NCBI RefSeq assembly: GCF_008831285.2
Contig: NC_045139.1
Location: 22,050,412-22,114,411, forward strand
Direction: 5' to 3'
Source: Nymphaea colorata
Lineage: Eukaryota > Streptophyta > Magnoliopsida > Nymphaeales > Nymphaeaceae
Length of the DNA stretch: 64,000 nt
Shown here: one piece after another, positions 1 to 10,200 of the stretch
Layout of the letters: the number at the start of each line of letters is the position of its first letter
Numbering within the stretch: the first letter of the stretch is position 1
Position numbers and translations under genes: made by a program
The notes under the pieces: generated by a model
What the model was told of the DNA's origin: nothing
Seen by the model: the letters and a program-made list of their open reading frames with translations, nothing else
Databases searched by the model: none

Positions 1-671
1 TGGGATGTCTCACCTAGAGGCTTGATCAATAGAAGGGAATGAGGGATCCTGATGGGTAAAGGAACAAAGCTGAACATTATAAAAAAAAAATTTCAGGCGT
101 TAAAACCCACCAATAGCGTAGCTATATGCCCGTCTGTTGCTCAGATTCATCATGGAATTCATATGTTGTCAAGACATTCAACAAAGGGATATCATGAAGC
201 ACAGAAACTCCCATGGATTTTACCTACAGATACTGTTTTCTGCTATTTATGAGAGGTTACTCTTGAAAAGAAACTAATGCTTACACCTTGAGATCCTTCT
301 AAGGATTTTCGGAGGCTCCCTAATTGAAACACCTTTCACTAGTTTTAATAATTCCATCAGCCTGGTGGTATTACCTTCCCTAAGATGCAAGGTTCATGTT
401 GGCTTCATTTTGGAGGAGCTAGGCCCACGTTTGAAGGACATGTTTAGATTGAGAACGTTGAGAGTTATTAATTCTCTGCTGGCAGCAGTTAGATGTTTCC
501 ATCCACATGAGCAAGATTACTTTGGGACCCTAGTTGATGCAGTGGCATCTACCGTTGAATCTTCAAGCTACATTATTCCACGAGTTAAGCCCTAATCTGG
601 AATTAGGGTATGTGTGTGCATGTGTCATCTTAGAGTTTTCTCTTGTAAAGGGGTGGTCAATTAGCAAGGGG
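1..671. other. Unassigned sequence left of the hAT remnant
   Basis: I recognise no gene here. A 76-residue open frame at 365-595 (+) resembles no family I know and lacks splice or homology support. Because the TIMELESS exons further right start in mid-protein, this stretch probably lies in an upstream TIMELESS intron; that is inference. Confidence 0.4.
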
Positions 672-2160
672 CTAACACAAGTTGTTCTCTATCCTAGGCT
701 CTACGTTTTCTTCTTCAGAAAGTGGATTCACATGGTCAATGTAGAATGAATTTGCATTTTTCTTCTCTATTTCTGCAGCCGTGCTTTGCAAATGCATATT
801 CATTCTTAGGAATACCAAATCAGTTAATTTGGATGGTAAAAGATTGTTGCTCTTTTTCATGTTAGTAGCTTCAAATGCACTCCAATTTCTTTCACAAACT
901 AAGGTACTATATGACTAACGTAAAACTTTAATTGTTATGCTTTGAAGTGTAGGAAACAAAATCCAAATATCTTCCACCAAATACCTAACATAAATTAAAG
1001 AAAGAAGAAGACAAAATTGAGAATTATATAGTTGTAAATTTGTAATCAAAATACTTAACCAATCATCAAAACTTAACAAAAGGGAGACACATGGATGTTA
1101 TGTGTCAATAACACTCATGGCCAACCCATCACGAAATAATATAGGATTTTGTTGTGATACTTGATCAATTCAAGGCCCGTTGTTGCATGATCCTCATGAG
1201 TAAGAAGTGTTTTTGTTACTAAGTCCAAACATTGCCTCTTTATCCATGTTTTACCTTGTTATTGCAAAACAAATGAGAATTTAGATAAGCTGCTCGAGCA
1301 TATATAACACTATGCAAACTACAATTTCATTTCTTATCAATTATATTCCAATATGGCATATGGTTTTTTTTTTTTTTTTGTCTTTGCTTGCATTCTTGTA
1401 GCTTCTTGATCTCTGTCAAGTGCTTCGTATAAATAACCCGTAGTGGCCACTTCCCCATCTACCATCTTTAGTATTTTCACTAATGATTGAATGAACCTGA
1501 TTATTTTCTTTCCCTTTGTCCAAAAATCTTCATTTTGAATGAGACTTGTAAGTTCTTTTACATCATTCTTTTCATTTTCTTCTACATGCCTCCATTCTTT
1601 GGAAGACACCATAAACCTCAAGCTCTCTTTTTGTTTTAAAATAAAATTCAAACAAATAAATTGAGAGGAGTCCTCCTTAACTCATTTCGCTTTGTATAAG
1701 TTCTCATTATATCTAATACCTGTTGCTTATTATATATGAACTTACAATTTGTGTTGCTTTGCTCATGATAGTTGCCACATCTCTTCTAAACTAATTTATG
1801 TCTTCAAGCATTAAGTTAATGCAATGGGCAATACAAGATGTGGTAAACATGTTTGGATATCTCCCTTCAAGAATATAGTTTGCGCTTCTATAATTGCTTC
1901 CATTATCTGTAACAATTTGTACATTGCTTGCAGCTTGCCCCTAGTTCTTTTATAGTTGAAGATAAAAAGTCAATTATAAAGTTTGCATTTTTAGGACATT
2001 TTTCTACATGCTTTGCCTTCTAAAATATGGTGCTCATCGGACAGCTTACCAATAAGTTTATATAGGATCTGCTCTTAATTGTGTCTTTCCAGATATCAGG
2101 CATTATTGTGCACCCACATCGTGGACATGTTTTCTTCATTTCATCAACATATGATAGACC
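672..2160 (-). pseudogene. Degenerate hAT-family transposase (DUF659 to dimerisation region)
   Basis: Read on the minus strand from about 2160 down, broken frames carry the order of a plant hAT transposase of the DUF659 type. They show a segment with MPDIWKDTIKSRSYINLLVS (about 2040-2110), then VTDNGSNYRSANYILEGRYP and SCIAHCINLMLEDI (about 1800-1925), then RTYTKRNELRRTPLNLF, then a 104-codon frame at 1337-1651 containing LKQKESLRFMVSSKEWR and GYLYEALDR. The C-terminal dimerisation motif CERNWSAFEATNMKKSN and the LTDLVFLRMNMHLQ stretch lie at about 780-890. Stops and frameshifts separate the blocks, so this is a dead copy. No BED finger is visible at its 5' side. Terminal inverted repeats were not identified. 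Confidence 0.85.
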
Positions 2161-2303
2161 ATTTTTCTTTTTTTTTTTTGTCTAGTAGTTTTTTTTCCCT
2201 TACTGTTTCACTGTTATATCCTAGGTCAAAGTTTGTAGCAACAACAACTAGAATTTTTGAAATCCACTAATGAAAGCAAGTTGAAAGGTAAATTGTTTAT
2301 TAC

Positions 2304-2544
2304 TGTAGAAACAGTAAAAGCGAGAAGAACACAGATTTAACGTGAAAAACCCTCAACGAGAGGGAAAAAACCACGGGTGAGGAGGTCTGGTGCCCACTAG
2401 CCGCCAGACTCTCTCTCTCTTAGAACTTCATTCTCTCTAGAAATTAGGGTTACACGTCTTTAAGTAAGGCCCAACAAGGGCTACAAGCTGGATCGAGTCT
2501 AGATCCAGACCCGGTCCCAAGACCCATCTTTACATGCTTCAACA
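2304..2544 (-). repeat. Copia-1 3' LTR
   Basis: On the plus strand the repeat begins TGTAGAAACAGTAAAAG and ends TACATGCTTCAACA. It matches the copy at 6070-6325 throughout, including CCCTCAACGAGAGG (CCCTCAGCAAGAGG in the partner) and CCAGACCCGGTCCC. The adjoining inner sequence CTTCCCCTCAAGTTGGG is the complement of a polypurine tract. Confidence 0.92.
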
Positions 2545-4090
2545 CTTCCCCTCAAGTTGGGATACATATCAAACATGCTCAACTTGGATACATTCCTCTC
2601 AAAAGAAGTTAAAGATAGAGCTTTAGTCAGAACATCAGCGGTTTGGTCTTGAGACTTCATGTAAGGTAAGATTAACTCTTTAGCATCAATCCTCTCACTG
2701 ATAAAGTGGCGATCAATCTCAACATGCTTTGTTCTGTCATGTAGTACAGGGTTATTGGCTAGGTTGATTGCAGATTTGTTGTCACAGTACATTTTCATAG
2801 GTCCTCCAATCTCTATCCCGATATCAGCTAGCAATATTTTTAGCCATAGTAACTCTGACACTCCCATAGCAATAACACTATACTCAGCCTCTGTACTAGA
2901 TCGAGAACACACATCTTGCCTCTTGCTTCTCGAGATAACAAGGTTTCCTCCCAAGTAGACACAGTACCCTGAGGTAGGCCTTCTAGTATCAACACAACTT
3001 GCCCAGTCAACATCGGAATACCCTTCTATCTCAACAGGCTATTGTTTCACATATAAGAGCCCCTTGCCAGGATTCCTCTTCAAATAGCACAATATTCTGT
3101 CCACAGCCTTCAAGTGTGCATCAGTAGGGACATGCATGAATTGACTCAGTATATTCACAGCAAAAGTGATATCTGGTTGAGTGAGGGTAAGATAAATCAA
3201 CTTCGCAACAAGACGTTGATATCTTCCTTTGGCTTCTTCACAGAGCAACTCCCCATCCCTAAGGCTCAACTTGTGCCCAGCATCAAGAGGAATAGAAGCT
3301 GGTCTACACCCCAGCTTACCGGTCTCTTCCAATAGATTTAGTGTGTATTTCCGTTGATTTAACACAAGGCCGGTATTGGACCTAGCAATCTCTATACCAA
3401 GAAAGTACCTCAGTTTACCAAGATCCTTGAGATCAAATTTGGCAGCAGTAACACTTTTAGCTTTGTGATTTCATCCTCATCATCACTTATAACAATCATG
3501 TCATCCACATAAACAAGTAATAGAGTGACTTTCCCTTCTTTCCTCTTCACAAACGGAGTATGGTCTGCATTCCGTTGATTGTAGCTATAATGTTGCATTA
3601 CTCATCTAAGTCATTCGAACCATGCTCTGGGCGATTATTTGAGGCCATATAATGCCTTTTTTAGTTTACAGCATTTTTCTGGTTCTTTATATCCTGGGGG
3701 CATACGCATATACACCTCCTCTTCGAGATCGCCATTGAGAAATGCATTCTTAACATCCAGTTGGTACATCCTCCACTCCTTCATCACAGCTAGGAATATA
3801 ACAACTCTAACTATCTTCATTTTCGCAACTGGAGCAAAGGTCTCCAAGTAATCAATTCCATATTTCTGACTAAACCCCTTGGCCATAAGACTAGCTTTGT
3901 ATCTTTCAACACTTCCATTTGGTTTGTATTTGATGGTGTAGACCCACTTGGATCCAACCAAGTGAGCTGCCTCAGGGATCTTTACAACTTCCCATGTCAT
4001 GTTTCTACCCTTTCTGAGTAGAAGAATACCCAACAAACACACCCTTGATAGACCGAGGATCAAGTTTCTTAACATTGGGACTGTGATCAT
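2499..4090 (-). pseudogene. Copia-1 reverse transcriptase and RNase H, broken
   Basis: Reading from 4090 downward: RT N-terminal half with [34 protein letters not shown] and [19 protein letters not shown]; a second frame (3410-3598) with the active-site box LLLVYVDDMIVIS; a third (3039-3365) with LNQRKYTLNLLEETG and YLTLTQPDITFAVNILSQFM; then RNase H (2499-2954) with SSTEAEYSVIA, MYCDNKSAINLANNPVLHDR and KHVEIDRHFI. The catalytic YVDD and the RNase H residues are still present. At least three frame breaks separate the parts, so no active polyprotein can be made. The final frame reads into the 3' LTR. Confidence 0.93.
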
Positions 4091-4175
4091 GAATAAAACA
4101 CACAGTAAAAAACACGAGGGGGGAGGAGAAAAGGTTGACGACTTCCCAGAAGTAAAGAATGAGGAGTCCGACCAT

Positions 4176-5228
4176 TCAGCACACGACTGGGCATGCGGTT
4201 GATGAGATACGCACTAGTAAGAACTGCATCACTCCAATAGTGCTTGGGAAGATTCCTCTGAAACAAAGGGCTCTGGTGGCATTAAGGAGCTGACGATTCA
4301 TCCTCTCAGCCACCCCGTTTTGTGGGGGAGTATAACTACAAGACGTCTCGTGAACAATCCCCCTTTTTCGAAGGAAATCCTCAACTGACTGACACATATA
4401 CTCACGGGCATTATCCGATTGAAAGGTTTTAACAGTTCCACCATATTGAGTTTGCACAAGTAGAATGAAGGTCTCTATGATATGAGGTACCTCATTGCGA
4501 TCCTTTAACAAGTACACAAAGGTGGTCCTAGAGAAATCATCAATAAAAGTAATAAAAATATTGAAAACCTTGACTGGTATGAATTCCCGAAGGCCCCCAC
4601 ACATCCGAGTGAACCAAGGAAAAAACTTCACACAACTAGTAGAAATAGGGTACGAAACCCTCACATGTTTGGCAACCAGCCTCCTCTGTTCTTCAACTTC
4701 AACACAAGAATACACATCTTCAATACTCGACACTTCTCCTGAATTCAGAATCTGGCTTCTAACACCTTCAAACTCATCATTTAAACCATCTAAAAAGAGG
4801 AACACTCTATTTTCCCACTCTTTAGGAACATAAAGTGCCTGATCTTGAGGACAGTGCCAACAGATAAGTTCCCTTGCCGAAGTCCATAGACAGTCTTCAT
4901 TAGTTGGTAAGTCCGGATAGCTGTTTTTTTCTGGCCATACATTTGCTCCAAAATTAACCACATGTCTCTAGCAGTTTTCTTCCGAAGAATAAGGGTCAAG
5001 AAACCAAGTGTCCCACACACAACTTGTCTTTACCGGTTCAGGTTTCCTTCCATTGATATATGCAATCTGACCGCGGCCAGCAATCCCCATAGTCATAGCA
5101 GCCGACCTCAGGAGATAGTTCTCCTTGGTAAGGCGAATAGTAGTGACTTGAACGAGAACATTCTCAGTTCTATAAGCTCCGATTTCAGGTTGATCAGTGT
5201 TGACGGTGGACGAGGAAGACATTGCCAT
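4176..5228 (-). pseudogene. Copia-1 gag fused to integrase by an internal deletion
   Basis: Gag starts at 5228 with MAMSSSSTVNTDQPEIG and continues through two further frames (LRKKTARDMWLILEQMYGQ; FLFLDGLNDEFEGVRSQIL). A single 261-codon frame (4176-4961) then passes straight from the gag C-terminus (VEVEEQRRLVAKHVRVSYP) into the integrase core (FIDDFSRTTFVYLLK, QSDNAREY, SYTPPQNGVAERMNR). The CCHC knuckle, the protease DSG box and the GAG-pre-integrase HHCC region that should lie between them are absent. The junction is near 4640. The integrase D, D and E motif regions are recognisable. I infer a deletion within the element rather than a functional fusion. Confidence 0.88.
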
Positions 5229-5494
5229 AATTACAGACCAGCCCTACAAAGAGAGCAAAAAAAAAAAAACAGCAGCAGCGGCAGAACATCGACGGCAGAT
5301 GGGAACATACACTGGTGACAACTCTGGACAGCAACGGCAGAACTAGTGGTGACTAAGAGCAGGGCAGCGATCCAGCAGCGGAAGGACACTAGAACTCACG
5401 ACAGCAGGCAAGGCAGGGTCGGGCTGCCTAGGCAGAGCAGACGGAGAAGGGGGAAGACGACGGGAGACCAGCAGGGGGCGACACGGGAGTCGAT

Positions 5495-5678
5495 GTTGTT
5501 GGACGACACACGGGAACAATCGGGCCAAAAACAGGAACTCCACCACAGCAGAAATTGGGGCTAAACAGAAACAACTCGCTGGGCGAGTTGTTGGACGACG
5601 CACGGGAATAATCGGGCCAAAAACAGGAACTCCACCACAGCAGAAATTGGGGCTGAATAGAAACAACTCGCTGGGCGA
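5495..5678. repeat. 92-bp direct tandem duplication in the Copia-1 leader
   Basis: Two adjacent copies, 5495-5586 and 5587-5678, both begin GTTGTTGGACGAC and contain ATCGGGCCAAAAACAGGAAC and CCACCACAGCAGAAATTGGG. They end in AACTCGCTGGGCGA. Only a few bases differ. The repeat lies between the primer-binding site and gag, in a GC-rich untranslated leader. Confidence 0.9.
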
Positions 5679-6057
5679 TGGAGTAACGTCGTGCGACGCA
5701 GAGAATCTCGGGCAACGCAGCTGGTGGCGGCGGCGGCAGCAGCAGCGTTCTCAGGCGATGCAGCCAGAAGGTGCACCGTCGGGCACAACAGCCTTCATCG
5801 GGGTCCACAGAAACTTCACAGCGGCAAGCATGGCAAAAACAGAGAGTCGCCGGAACTCCAGATGGCATCGAGCGCGTCGCTGAAAGAGACGCCGGAACTC
5901 CAGCGGCGTCGGGTGATGACCAATATCGCGCAACGAACAGTAACGACACGTGATTGGAACCGTCGGGCGATGGGCAATGAACAGTACCGGCACGAGTCCT
6001 CCTCTCACACAGCCACAACAGAAACAAAACGCGAATCAGTCACACCGGAATTCCACG

Positions 6058-6069
6058 GCTCTGATACCA
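6058..6069 (-). promoter_or_regulatory. Copia-1 primer-binding site
   Basis: In element orientation TGGTATCAGAGC follows the 5' LTR directly. This is the usual copia complement of the initiator-methionine tRNA 3' end, used to prime minus-strand DNA synthesis. Confidence 0.9.
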
Positions 6070-6325
6070 TGTAGAAACACGAAGATCAAGAACAAAGGAA
6101 TACGATGAACAAGATGTAACGTGGAAAAACCCTCAGCAAGAGGAAAAAAACCACGGATGAGGAGGAACTGGCGCCCACTAACCACCATACTCTCTCTCTT
6201 TTAAGATTTCATTAACACACTCAAGATTAGGGTTACAATCATTAAGTAAGGCCCAACAAGGGCTACACGATGGATCAGGTAAGGATCCAGACCCGGTCCC
6301 GAGACCCATCTAACATGCTTCAACA
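6070..6325 (-). repeat. Copia-1 5' LTR
   Basis: The plus-strand sequence runs from TGTAGAAACACGAAGATC to AACATGCTTCAACA. It pairs with the LTR at 2304-2544 and adjoins the primer-binding site. A CT-rich run (CTCTCTCTTTTAAG) is shared with the other copy. Confidence 0.92.
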
Positions 6326-6881
6326 ATGTCATTAACTTAAAAAAGGAGCAATGAAAAAAGTGAAAAAAATGTGATCTTTTGCTTTTTTTTTAAAAAGTCA
6401 TGCTTTATTTGAGATTTTTTTTAGGTTTCATCATTTTTCTGGTTAGTATCGTGATATGTTTGGAAACATCACAATGCTTGTGGCTATGATGCAAACTTAA
6501 GGAGCACATGACTTTAGCAGACCATGGGTATTGGAGGCCTTTTGTTGCATACTTTTGGTATCCATGTTCATATAGGATGGTGACTTTGCAGGAATGGTTT
6601 TGCCTTCTGGTGATGGGCATATAAGGGATTATCGTTCATGGATTTCTTAGCTAGAGCAACCATTGAAAACAAAGGAAAATTAGTTTTCCTGATTGGACAA
6701 CAAAAAGTAAAAACATTATTTGTTTGAATTTCCAAACAAGAAAAACAATGGAAAAAATAAACTCATCTCAATCATTTTTTACACGAACTATTTCCTGTTG
6801 CTGTGGTTCTGTTATTGATGCCAATACAATTGAGGTTTATCTCGTCCCTCTGTACTAATTACAAACGGCATGAATGCACAG
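6326..6881. other. AT-rich intron-like sequence before the first visible TIMELESS exon
   Basis: No coding match was found. I looked specifically for the missing TIMELESS N-terminal exons and did not see them. The stretch ends in a usable splice acceptor (AATGCACAG, AG at 6880-6881). Confidence 0.5.
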
Positions 6882-7200
6882 TGATGCTTTCACCGAGGAT
6901 GATTTTAACTTGGTTCAGCTGGTGTTCACTTTATTTCGGAATCTTCTTGCTGTTCAAGGCCTGTCACCTTTGCAGAAGGCATCTGGAACTTCTACTCAAT
7001 TTTTGTACTTGGCTGAGAGATTCCTTGAAATTCTCTTCAGTGAACATGTCATGGAGCTAATCCTAGTAGTGACACAATATCTCTCTGGATCTGATGGTTA
7101 TCTTTGCCAGGACAACCTGCTTTTACTGGATATCTTTCACTATATTTTCCTTGCCCAGAAACCGGAATTGGTTGCTTGTCCATCTCAAGAGGAATTAATG
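6882..7200 (+). CDS. TIM: TIMELESS visible exon 1
   Basis: The acceptor is CACAG and the donor GTATGT. It encodes DAFTEDDFNLVQLVFTLFRN through QDNLLLLDIFHYIFLAQKPE, part of the N-terminal helical-repeat TIMELESS domain. It begins with the last base of a split codon, so a preceding coding exon must exist. Confidence 0.93.
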
Positions 7201-10200
7201 GTATGTCCTTAATGATATCAACTATCTTTGTGTATCTAATTACAGTTGTGAATTAACTGCCTTATTTAGCATCAGATGCCAAGCTATGTCTAAGGAGTAA
7301 GGTCTAATATTGGCCTTTCATGCAGGGAAATGTGAATGCTGCAGCTTCCCTAAGTTCTCTTAGGTCAATGCTGGAGGAGGAAGATGAAAAGAGAAGAGTC
7401 ATGAGGCTGAAACATCTAGACAGTTTGCATTTTGCAGGGACTTTTGTGCGTTATAATGTGGTAAAAGTTCAGCAAAAATTTTAACTGCAAAACTCTGCAC
7501 ACAGATGCAGTTCAGAAAGAACATTAGAAAGCTTTAGGTGTTAATTTCAATAAGAAAATCTTTCTTTGCTACTTAATTGTAACTCCTTTTTGTTCCTCTA
7601 TTGCATATGGCAGGATGGTTCTAAAACACTACTGAAGGGTAAACCTTCTGTGGTCCATGCAGATAGCCTGCTAAAAAGCCATAAGGTTCATCGTGGTCCT
7701 TTGAAACGAATTATGTGGGAACATGAAAGCTTGACTCCACCTAACAGACGTATGTTGGAACTACTTCATGGTTTTGCAGAACAGTTCCTATCAGGAGGAT
7801 ATAATGGTAAGTCATCAATTTTTATGTATTATAGTCAGTCTGCTGCAACAATTTCCTAGCTTGGAACTTTATAATGTTATAATGATTGTGCATGCATGGT
7901 CTTACCATGCACCACAGTCCTCATGCAGTCTATCCGCAATGATATTCAAAAAGATCATCACACGGTTCAGAATGGTGATGTCATGCATTTTTTCCAAGTA
8001 GCTCGCTTCTTCACAGCATATCAATTTTATAGGTATCCAGTTCCAAAGGTCAGTATTTCCTGGCTTGTCCAAAAATTGTTGTTTGGAATTAGTAAATTCA
8101 GAAAGGCTATTGATCCTTTTCTGTCAAAATTATGATTGTTTTTGTCTGTGTAACATGGTAACGCTTCTAGCATACATGTGTCGTATGCCAATTTTGAGAC
8201 ACATGTATCCTGTGTCAAGTGAGTATGTTTTGGATTTGTCTGGGTCAAAATCAATCTAAAACATAAACCGATGGTACAGATCATTTTTTACTGTAACTAA
8301 TTAATGACATATTTTAAGTTGTGTTTATGCCTGTGGTTGACAATGACATAACTGACATTATGTAAATGCCATAAGCATTTTACATAGGTAGGCATTTTTG
8401 CATATTTTAAGTTTTAATATAAATGCCATAAATATCATAACCGTTTAACATGAATAAGCACAAATTCTTATGGATTAATAGTTGATGTTATTTAACAATA
8501 GGCATTTATTTATGCATATTGACGGTACACAGTAACTGGTGTGTCTATTATAAAAGCCTGTTAAAAAACAAAGCAATTGGGCTTTTTAAAAACTCTAGGG
8601 CTATGGCATCATCATCTTATACCAGGTTCATCGCGAGCTCAAGGAGCAAATGAAGTAGACTGGTTATCTTTTTCAATGCAAGATCCACACCTTGAAACAA
8701 AACATGGTTATATGTGTGCGTCTGTGTGTGCATGTGTGTGTATACCCTGCTGCCTTACTGCAGCATCTGCATTTCTTAAAATTGCTGTCTGAACCTTTAC
8801 CACCTTACCTGTGTCCATGTGACGTAAAAGGGTGTTTGGTAATATGAATACTGCATTCTTTGGGATACAGTGTTCCATTCAAAGCACAGTGTTCAATAAA
8901 TGTACCAAACATTTGGACACATCCATGGAACACTCTGATAAAAAAATGCATTTTGATTACCATAGGTTTCTATTTTATTTTATCTACTATTTTCCTTTTG
9001 CCTCCAGTATGTTAGGGTTTGTCATGTCAAGGGGATTATTTCATTCCTTCTTTTATGATACCGTTGAAGGTGGATGCTGGTGCACCAGAAACAAGTTCTA
9101 TGGACCAAGGTGCCAACGATGGGCTCTTCCGTGGAGCTGTTTGTGGGCCAATTGCTGAAACAATGAATGAAGCAATGTTCACTTTAGTCTTGTCTAAATG
9201 GCACTATGCTTTTGATAGCTTGAAAGAGACACATGACTACAAGTTCCTGTCGTCCTCAGGGTCCCTCATGAAAGAAATGGTAAACATTAATCTTTTACTT
9301 GATCTGCTATTACGGGGTTCCAAAAATTGCTGGATGTTTAGCTCAAGATATTCCTATTTTTCTGAGTTTTCATAAAAGTCTTTCTTTTCGTATTTTTAAG
9401 AATGGATATTTTTTTAGTTTTGTTTCTTGTGTGTGTTCAAAACTTCAAAATGTTTTTTAACTTCTTGTTTTTTTATTTTCTTTGCAAGAAAGATATTAGA
9501 AAACCTATTATCTCATAAATTTGTTTTTTGCATTTTTTAAGTTTTAAAAATTTTCAAGTTCGTCCTGATATTTTCCTGTGAAAATCTACATTTTGAAAAG
9601 AACTCTTGAAGAAGACTTTCCTGAGAATGATATTGGTGACTGTGTTCTGACTATTAGATATAATAAATTGTGAAATCATATCTAATGAGATTATCTTCCG
9701 ATCACCGTAACCGTATCAAAAGGTGAAGGATTATCTGGTATCATTATGTTCTTTCTTGAAATTCTTTTCAATATGCCTGTCATCTGCAGGAGACATTGGC
9801 TGCCTTCCTTTCCTTATTCTGTTGTTTGTGAGCACCTCATTTTGTGGTGTTTATTCCACTGGCAAATTGCTGAAGCTGTTATCCCTTTTTTTCAGTAAAA
9901 TGCTCTACCCTGTAGTTCTTCTCAGTGATTTGATCAACCCTTGATGTCTAAAGCTTTTCACAAAATGCAGTTATTTTGCATTCTATTTTTATTGATCCAT
10001 CAAGTTAAATTACTTTGCAGATCCGCTTGCTAGATCTGGTGCAGAAGCTATTCAGCAAAGAGCCTGCAGGAGAGGCTTATGTTGCCCATGTTTTACTTCA
10101 TAAGATCTTTTATGATCAAACAGAAGAAGGAATCATCCATTTCCTGTTTAATTTGCTCAAGTCTTTTGACTCTCATAAGCAACCTCGAAGGTGTGCACAT

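Larger units (their letters stand above)
2304..6325 (-). mobile_element. Copia-1: Ty1/copia LTR retrotransposon, two LTRs, degenerate
   Basis: The element runs right to left: 5' LTR 6070-6325, primer-binding site 6058-6069, a long GC-rich leader, gag at about 5228, then integrase, RT and RNase H, a polypurine tract at about 2545-2556 and 3' LTR 2304-2544. IN before RT defines copia. The LTRs begin TGTTGAAGC and end TTTCTACA in element orientation. They share the run GGCCCAACAAGGGCTACA but differ by indels (241 versus 256 bp), so the copy is not recent. Flanking 5-mers (ATTAC left, ATGTC right) do not form a clean target duplication. Protease and the CCHC finger are deleted and the polyprotein is broken by frameshifts. 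It lies upstream of the first visible TIMELESS exon, probably in an intron. Confidence 0.95.

Noticed and set aside
365-595. 76-codon plus-strand frame considered as a TIMELESS N-terminal exon
   Set aside because: It does not resemble the conserved N-terminus of plant TIMELESS, and splice phase to exon 6882 could not be made sensible.
5428-6027. Minus-strand open frame of 199 codons and overlapping frames on both strands
   Set aside because: It lies in the GC-rich untranslated leader of Copia-1, is low in complexity, repeats itself because of the 92-bp duplication and matches no protein family.
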